Origin: Spirochaetota bacterium
GTDB taxonomy: Bacteria > Spirochaetota > Spirochaetia > Treponematales > UBA12059
NCBI GenBank assembly: GCA_022703505.1
Contig: JAKLDN010000006.1
Coordinates: 124,001 to 188,000, forward strand
Direction: 5' to 3'
Length of the DNA stretch: 64,000 nt
In this document: in pieces, positions 59,018-64,000 of the stretch
Numbering within the stretch: the stretch's first letter is position 1
Layout of the letters: each line of letters begins with the position of its first letter
Position numbers and translations under genes: made by a program
Notes under the pieces: generated by a model
Told to the model about the DNA's origin: nothing
What the model saw: the letters and a program-made list of their open reading frames with translations, nothing else
The model's database searches: none

Positions 59018-59079
59018 TTTCCTGTCGGAAAATATAGTTTTCGGACAGGAAATCACGGCGCTGAAGCTGCGCTTCAGCG
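59013..59079. terminator. Terminator hairpin and second palindrome after the MATE gene
   Basis: Arms 59013-59032 and 59038-59057 pair over 20 bp with one mismatch, including AAAA/TTTT next to the loop. A second perfect hairpin follows (59059-59067 with 59071-59079). They lie between convergent genes and may serve both. Confidence 0.75.
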
Positions 59080-59093
59080 AATTCCCGGATCCA

Positions 59094-59561
59094 TTACGCC
59101 CCCTTGAAGCACACGTCCAGTTCGAAGGAGCCCGCCTGGGTCTTCATGGGCACGGCCAGGACCGGGGCGATCTTGGGCCAGGATATCTGGTGCTTGTCGC
59201 CCCGGACGACCACGGGCGGGGCGATGTCCAGGTTGACGTCCTTGAACCGCCCGGCGGCATTGCCGGACACGATGTTCGTGAGCTCCGCCACCAGGCCGCC
59301 CACCATCTGTTTCTTTTCGTCGTCGGTCTTGAAGGTCATGCCGGTCTTGCCCAGCAGGGTTTCCGCGAATCCCGAGGGCAGGCGGACCGCCACGATCCCC
59401 TGGGCGGATCCCGCCAGGCCGATCAGGCCGGAGATCTCCCACTTCGAGTCCGAGGTCTCCTCCAGGACGTAGGGCTTGTCGGGCGCGGCATCCAGGCCGA
59501 ACATCTCCTTGAAGACGGCCGTGGTCGCGGCGATGAAGGGGTTGATGATGGACGCGTCCAT
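59094..59561 (-). CDS. cheX: CheX-like chemotaxis phosphatase
   Basis: 155 residues. CheX/CheC-family fold with the active motif ELTNIVSGNA (glutamate and asparagine three residues apart, about 92-101), the residues that dephosphorylate CheY-P. It typically dimerises. GGAG precedes the ATG at 59561. No other chemotaxis gene is in the window, so it is an orphan here. CheX is frequent in spirochaetes and Thermotoga, which agrees with the other hints on lineage. Confidence 0.82.
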   Translation of the reverse strand: MDASIINPFIAATTAVFKEMFGLDAAPDKPYVLEETSDSKWEISGLIGLAGSAQGIVAVRLPSGFAETLLGKTGMTFKTDDEKKQMVGGLVAELTNIVSGNAAGRFKDVNLDIAPPVVVRGDKHQISWPKIAPVLAVPMKTQAGSFELDVCFKGA

Positions 59562-59580
59562 GGGGGCTCCTTTTTCCGCC

Positions 59581-59610
59581 TTGCGGAATCGGCGGGCTCG
59601 CTTATAGAAT
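59581..59610 (+). promoter_or_regulatory. Promoter of the VWA operon
   Basis: TTGCGG (59581-59586), 18-bp spacer, TAGAAT (59605-59610); ATG at 59621. The weak GGCGGAA before the ATG could be a ribosome site if transcription starts early; otherwise nearly leaderless. Confidence 0.5.
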
Positions 59611-59620
59611 AGGCGGAACC

Positions 59621-62600
59621 ATGACCCCGCACAAGGGAAAAGCGACCCGGATCGCCTTCCTTTCGATTCCTCCGCTCTTCCTGGCGGCGTACCTCGCGGG
59701 GATCCCCGTTCCCCTGCCTGCGTTCCTTTCGCCCGCGCGCACCTACCTGCTCGTTCCCCGTTCCGGCGCCCCCTCCTCCCTCGCGGAGGTCAAGCTTCCC
59801 GGTATGAATCTCTTCGCCGTGCTCTCCGACCGGGTCGTCCCCCTGAAACGGGGGGCGCCGGGCCTCGAAGAGATCCGGGCGGAATCCCTGCCGGCCCGGC
59901 CCGCCGTGGAGACCGCCCTTCGGGACGCGGAAGCCTCCCCGAAGGTGTTCGGACGGATACGCCTGGTCTGCGGGGTCCACCCCTCCGCGGAGGAGGTGGC
60001 GAGGATCCGGGAATTCCAGGAGCGCACGGGTCGTTCCGTCTCCCTCCTCGTCCTCCCGGACGACCGCCCCCTGCTCCGGGCTTCCTCGTACGCTTCGGCG
60101 TCCGGCAGCTCCGGGCTGAAGATCTCGATGACGACCGGGCCGGGTGCCCGGGAATTCGATCTATTGTCCGCGGTCCAGGACTCCGCGACCCTGGGGACCT
60201 GGCAGGTTCCGCGGATGCCGTCCGAGGGGCTCCGGTTTTCCACCGCGGGTACGGGCGGACCCGTATCCCTGGTCTTTTCCGGATCCGGCGGTACCCGCAG
60301 GGAGGAGATCCTCCTGGCGGAGCCCGATCCCGGATTCCCCCGGGTCCTGGTCGTCAGCCGCCGAACCGGCTCATCGGGTTTCCTGGATTCGGCGTATTCC
60401 GCCCGCAGGATACTTCCGGAGGACCTGGAAACGACGGACCTGACCGCCTATCCCCTCGTCGCCTTCGACGGGGTGCCCCTGCGGGAGATCCCCCCGGGTA
60501 TTTCCCGGACCCTCAGGAGCCTGGTGGAACGCAAGGCGGTCAGCCTGCTCTTCGCCGTCGATTCCCCGGACTTCGGCCGATCCGGGGACAACCCCGAGCT
60601 GGAGGCCCTGCTCCCGGTGGACCTGCTTCCCCGGTCCCTGAAGCGGCTTCCCGACCTGGCCGTCCTCCTCCTGCTGGACGTATCGGGCAGCATGTTCGGG
60701 GACAAACTGTCCCTCGCCAAGGCCGCGGGTGTCGAATTCCTCAAGGCCCTCAAGCCCACGGACCGGGTCGGGCTCCTCCTCTTCTCGGAGGAACGCTCCT
60801 GGCTGTACCGTTTCGAGCCGAACTCCTCCATCCAGCCCGGGAGGGATATCCCCAACCTGGCCGCGGGAGGGGGGACGGATCTGGCGGCGGCCCTCCGGGA
60901 GGGACTCGGGGAACTGTCGAAATTCCGGGACCGGGACCGGCACGCGGTGGTCATCTCCGACGGGGTCACGAAGCCGGCGGATTTCCGGCCCATCGAGGAG
61001 GCGGCGGCGCGGGCCGGAATAAGCCTTTCCACCATTGCCGTGGGCAAGGACGCCGACGTCTCCCTCCTGGGGCGGCTGGCCAAGAACACAGGGGGCCGGG
61101 CCTACCGGGCGGACCGCTTCGACCAGATACCCGCCCTGCTCTTCGAGGACCGGAAAAGCGTGTCGAGGACCTCCTTCTCCCGGGAAACCCAGTCCGTCCT
61201 GGCCCTCAACGGGGACAAGGTCTCCACGGTGGAGGGGATGGCACTGCTGACGCCGAGGGACCCCTCCACGATCCTCCTGGCCAACGAACTGGGGGATCCT
61301 CTCCTGGCTTCCCGGGAATACCGGAACCGGGGGGTCGTGGTCTTCGCCAGCGACCTGTACGGAGCCTATACGGCGGACTTCTTCCGATCCCCCGGGGCCG
61401 TATCCTACCTGAAACGGCGTCTGGACGCCCTGCTGGCCGAGGAGAGCGTGCCGGTTTCTGTGCACGAGCACGCGGGGGGGGTGGAGCTCGTCCTGCGAAG
61501 CCCCTGGCTCGTGTCCCCGGAGGTCCGGGTCCTGTACGCGGATCGGAGGGTCGCCCGGGAGGATCCCCTCAAGCGTAGCGCCCCGGGGGTCTACGGCGCG
61601 GCCCTCCCCCTGTCCGAACGGGGCTTGTACACGGCGGTCCTTTCGGACCGCGGAGCCGCCTTCGCCCGGGTCCCCGTCGCGATGAACGGTGTGTTCCGGG
61701 CGGTCCCGGCGTCGGCGTACCGCGCGGTCCGGGAGTACAGGCCGGCCCGCCTGGTCCGGTACCCCGGCCGCGGCGCCTGGCTGGTCGCCTTCTTCCTGTC
61801 GTCCCTGGGGGTGACGGTCCTGCTCCGGCTGGACGGATCCGGCGCCCGGACGGCGGCCGTCCTGATCGCGGCCCTGACGGTTTCCGCGCGCCTGGGGGCG
61901 GAACCGGAGATCCGGTTCGACGAGGTGGGCTACCGTCCCTACGGGATCTGCTCGGGAACCGTCCGCTCCCCCGAGGGCTTTTCCGGGACCCTGGAACTCA
62001 GGGGCCGGCGATTCGACGGCCGGGACGTGACCCTGTTCCGGGCGGAGATCCCGGGGTGGACCGCTTCCCTGGAGTTCCGGTTCATTCCCGACGAGGACGT
62101 CCGGGCGGTCTACGTCGCCGGGCTGGGCGGGGAGCGCGGTCTTCCCCTTCCTCCGGGCGGGACGGAGGAGACCGCGGGACGGCGCTTCCTGGCCTCCCTT
62201 TCCCCGCCGTTCCGCTCCCGTCCGCCCGCCCGCCTTCCGGGATCGGCCCGCCTCCGGGCCCGGGACCCCGGGGAGGCCGGGTCGGAGGCCGCCCGGCTCT
62301 TCGGCGTCCCCCCCGAGCCGGCGGCCGCGGGCATCCTGGCGGCCTTCGCGGCGGGGGCCCTCGCCCTCGCGGCCTTCCGGGGCCGAATGGGCCGGGCCTA
62401 CCTTCCCGCGCTCCTGGTCCTGGCCGCGGCGGGAGCGGCGGGCATGGCCGCGGCCCGGCCGTCCGCCGTCCTCTTCCGGTTTCCCCTTCCCGGCCCGAGG
62501 GGTCCCTACGACCTGGAGGTCCGGACCGGGATCGAGCGGAGTCCCGGCCTGTCCGTAGTCCGGTTCGATCCGTCCGGAAACGGGCCGACCCGTCCCTCCC

Positions 62601-62770
62601 TCACGGTCCTGGGGATCCGCACTCCTCCCGGGCGGTCCGTGCCGCTGTCGGCCTTCCCGGAAGGGGCCCTGTTCCGGTTCCGGGATCCTCCCCTCGTCCT
62701 GGGGGACGGCGATGGCTCGTTCTCGCTGCGTTTCGAGGGCTTCGCCCTGGGGTGGGAACTCCTTGAATAG
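59621..62770 (+). CDS. Large membrane protein with von Willebrand A domain
   Basis: 1049 residues. TM about 12-32, a beta-rich region, a GATase-like segment (about 255-345), then a VWA domain with an intact MIDAS motif D353-S355-S357 (LLDVSGSM), GGGTD and ISDGVTK. Another TM near 725-745, a further beta-rich extracytoplasmic region and two TMs near 905-955. It resembles BatA-like or glutamine-amidotransferase-like VWA membrane proteins. It binds a partner through a metal ion; the partner is unknown. It is the first gene of an operon running right. Confidence 0.75.
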   Translation: MTPHKGKATRIAFLSIPPLFLAAYLAGIPVPLPAFLSPARTYLLVPRSGAPSSLAEVKLPGMNLFAVLSDRVVPLKRGAPGLEEIRAESLPARPAVETALRDAEASPKVFGRIRLVCGVHPSAEEVARIREFQERTGRSVSLLVLPDDRPLLRASSYASASGSSGLKISMTTGPGAREFDLLSAVQDSATLGTWQVPRMPSEGLRFSTAGTGGPVSLVFSGSGGTRREEILLAEPDPGFPRVLVVSRRTGSSGFLDSAYSARRILPEDLETTDLTAYPLVAFDGVPLREIPPGISRTLRSLVERKAVSLLFAVDSPDFGRSGDNPELEALLPVDLLPRSLKRLPDLAVLLLLDVSGSMFGDKLSLAKAAGVEFLKALKPTDRVGLLLFSEERSWLYRFEPNSSIQPGRDIPNLAAGGGTDLAAALREGLGELSKFRDRDRHAVVISDGVTKPADFRPIEEAAARAGISLSTIAVGKDADVSLLGRLAKNTGGRAYRADRFDQIPALLFEDRKSVSRTSFSRETQSVLALNGDKVSTVEGMALLTPRDPSTILLANELGDPLLASREYRNRGVVVFASDLYGAYTADFFRSPGAVSYLKRRLDALLAEESVPVSVHEHAGGVELVLRSPWLVSPEVRVLYADRRVAREDPLKRSAPGVYGAALPLSERGLYTAVLSDRGAAFARVPVAMNGVFRAVPASAYRAVREYRPARLVRYPGRGAWLVAFFLSSLGVTVLLRLDGSGARTAAVLIAALTVSARLGAEPEIRFDEVGYRPYGICSGTVRSPEGFSGTLELRGRRFDGRDVTLFRAEIPGWTASLEFRFIPDEDVRAVYVAGLGGERGLPLPPGGTEETAGRRFLASLSPPFRSRPPARLPGSARLRARDPGEAGSEAARLFGVPPEPAAAGILAAFAAGALALAAFRGRMGRAYLPALLVLAAAGAAGMAAARPSAVLFRFPLPGPRGPYDLEVRTGIERSPGLSVVRFDPSGNGPTRPSLTVLGIRTPPGRSVPLSAFPEGALFRFRDPPLVLGDGDGSFSLRFEGFALGWELLE

Positions 62771-63242
62771 GCGGATCCTCCGGGCTGCGGCTGTCCTGGC
62801 TCCCCTGGGGACGGCGGCCCTCCTTATGCCCCTGGCGGACAGGCCCCTTCCCGCCTGGGCCGCCTCGTCCCTGCTGGCTATGGCCGTCCGGATCCTGGAC
62901 GGAGCAGCGGGCCGCGCCTTCGGACGGCCCGATCCCTCGTTCCTGCCGGAGGCCCCCCTCTGGGCCGCGCCCTTCGCGGTCCGGATACTCTCCCTCCTGT
63001 CCGCTCCGGGATTCCCGGATCTTTTTACGGCCTCGGCCCTCTGGGCCGGGTTCTACGCGGCCGCCGCGGCGGCGGAATGTGCCGCTTCCTTCCGCGGCCG
63101 CCGAGGATTCCCGGCCTTCGCGGCCGCCCTCGCGGGCCTGGCCGCCTTCACGGCCGTCGCCGGGTCGCCCGCGGGGACCGCCGGGGCCGCGCTGACGGCG
63201 GCCGGCCTGGTCTATTCGGCCCGCAGGAGGCTCGCCCCGTGA
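62763..63242 (+). CDS. Hydrophobic membrane protein, VWA operon
   Basis: 159 residues from TTG 62763, overlapping the VWA gene by 8 nt, with a GGGA-type site upstream. An ATG at 62712 would give a 59-nt overlap and an N-terminus without membrane character. About five alanine/leucine-rich helices; no family recognised. It is very GC-rich, as are its neighbours. It probably forms a complex with the VWA protein. Confidence 0.6.
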   Translation: MNRRILRAAAVLAPLGTAALLMPLADRPLPAWAASSLLAMAVRILDGAAGRAFGRPDPSFLPEAPLWAAPFAVRILSLLSAPGFPDLFTASALWAGFYAAAAAAECAASFRGRRGFPAFAAALAGLAAFTAVAGSPAGTAGAALTAAGLVYSARRRLAP

Positions 63243-64000
63243 TCGGACCCCGGGCGTACTCCATGCTCCGGCGGAGGGCCGGGGCCTGGACCCGGAGATC
63301 CCTGGCCGGATCCCTGGCCCTCTGGGGCCTCCTGGTCCTGGCGGCCTCCAACCTCCTCTCCGCCGCGGGCCTCCTGGGCTGGATCGGCCGGGCGGGCCAC
63401 GACGGACTTCTCCTTCTCGTGATCTCGACCTTTCCCCTGGCCCTCTTCCGGCCCCCGGACCCGAGATCGGGCCTAGTAGAACTGCGGACCGTGGACCGGG
63501 GCGCCGTCCTGGAATCGGCCCTGGCCGCTGCCCCGGGGGACGCCGCGGAACCCCTGCTCCGGAGGACCGGGGAAGGAGCGGCGGAAGCCGCAGGACGGAT
63601 CCGACCCAAGCGGCGCCCGACGCCCCGGGGTACGCGTTTCCTGCTCCTGGCCGCGGGGGGGATCATCCTGGTCTCCCAGGGAACCTTCCTCTTCGTCGCG
63701 GGGAGGCCCGTGATCGGATACGCGTCCCTCCAGGAGAGCCGGGGCCGGGCGGAGGAAGGAGCCGAGGCCTTCGCGAGGCCGGAATCCCCCGACCCCGCCG
63801 AGGGGGACGGCCTTCCCGTGCCGGAGCCCGCCCGGGACCGGGATCCGGAGGCCCGGTTGGAAAATCCGGCGGAGCGGGCCCGGAGGGAGGCCGAGTTCGC
63901 GGACCTCCACGGCCTGCTGAGGCAGGACAGGGAGGGACTCGCCCCGGAGCCCCGGGAAGGGGAGGCGGCGGAGGAAGGGAACGCCCCGCCTCCCGCGGCC
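63239..64000 (+). CDS. Partial membrane protein with charged Pro/Glu-rich region (runs off the window)
   Basis: GTG 63239 overlaps the preceding stop (GTGA), and the frame stays open for 254 codons to the end of the window. Two hydrophobic helices (about 22-47 and 55-72), a cytoplasmic-like charged stretch, another helix near 135-155 (FLLLAAGGIILVSQG), then a long Glu/Arg/Pro-rich segment (from about 165). No family recognised. The pattern of VWA protein, small membrane protein and charged membrane protein resembles BatA-type operons without the ATPase. Confidence 0.7.
   Translation, partial: MIGPRAYSMLRRRAGAWTRRSLAGSLALWGLLVLAASNLLSAAGLLGWIGRAGHDGLLLLVISTFPLALFRPPDPRSGLVELRTVDRGAVLESALAAAPGDAAEPLLRRTGEGAAEAAGRIRPKRRPTPRGTRFLLLAAGGIILVSQGTFLFVAGRPVIGYASLQESRGRAEEGAEAFARPESPDPAEGDGLPVPEPARDRDPEARLENPAERARREAEFADLHGLLRQDREGLAPEPREGEAAEEGNAPPPAA

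Noticed and set aside
1-64000. tRNA, rRNA, riboswitch or prophage features
   Set aside because: I looked through the intergenic stretches and saw no cloverleaf, ribosomal or phage gene sequence; a covariance-model scan would be the decisive test.

Overview
This window is a high-GC bacterial chromosome segment, densely packed in operons. An outer-membrane-type beta-barrel domain, secreted solute-binding proteins, CheX and many sensor kinases point to a motile or environmentally responsive diderm. The Mrp-Mbx-type respiratory complex, arginine deiminase, acetate kinase and a cyclic-2,3-diphosphoglycerate-synthase homologue suggest an anaerobe. The family mix resembles Spirochaetota or Thermotogota, but nothing in the window fixes the lineage.

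Layout. 386-11414 (+) is one 13-gene operon for a membrane-bound, ion-pumping, complex-I-like enzyme of the Mbx/sulfane-reductase type, with a NuoI-GltD fusion and a ferritin-like protein at its end. 11431-13661 (-) holds an acyltransferase and a sugar:cation symporter. 13876-22176 (+) is a regulated uptake locus: a PhnD-like periplasmic sensor, a histidine kinase and an NtrC-type regulator, then a textbook sigma-54 promoter driving an AfuABC-like ABC transporter and a GmhA-like sugar-phosphate isomerase. 22193-25554 holds a GNAT, a cpgS homologue and arginine deiminase. 25786-33000 holds c-di-GMP (HD-GYP) and two-component signalling genes, with ridA and a threonine/serine dehydratase between them. 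32812-44701 (-) is a cyanophycin/beta-aspartyl-peptide utilisation locus (iadA, sigma-54 activator, cyanophycinase, oppABCDF), followed by ackA. 45004-59561 carries regulators, an aminotransferase, a methyltransferase/beta-barrel fusion, a large sensor kinase with an HD-GYP response regulator, lipoprotein-like and transferase genes, a MATE exporter and CheX. 59621-64000 (+) begins a von Willebrand-A operon that runs off the right edge.

How the parts fit. Both sigma-54 activators lie beside near-consensus or perfect -24/-12 promoters (17584-17599, 40158-40173, 44739-44754), so two nutrient regulons can be read directly: sugar phosphates and isoaspartyl peptides. Arginine released from beta-Asp-Arg could feed the arginine deiminase at 24310. 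The Mbx-like complex lacks both [NiFe] motifs, and its NuoB-like subunit has three instead of four cluster cysteines. It therefore probably reduces sulfur compounds or couples ferredoxin to NAD(P)H while pumping ions, rather than making hydrogen.

Two general features stand out. Several genes (13661, 13876, 32744, 53786, 55684, 55765 and 57638) have a -10 hexamer only 6-8 nt before the start codon and no room for a ribosome binding site, which indicates leaderless mRNAs. A compact element made of four consecutive perfect palindromes inside imperfect terminal inverted repeats sits between oppA and oppB.
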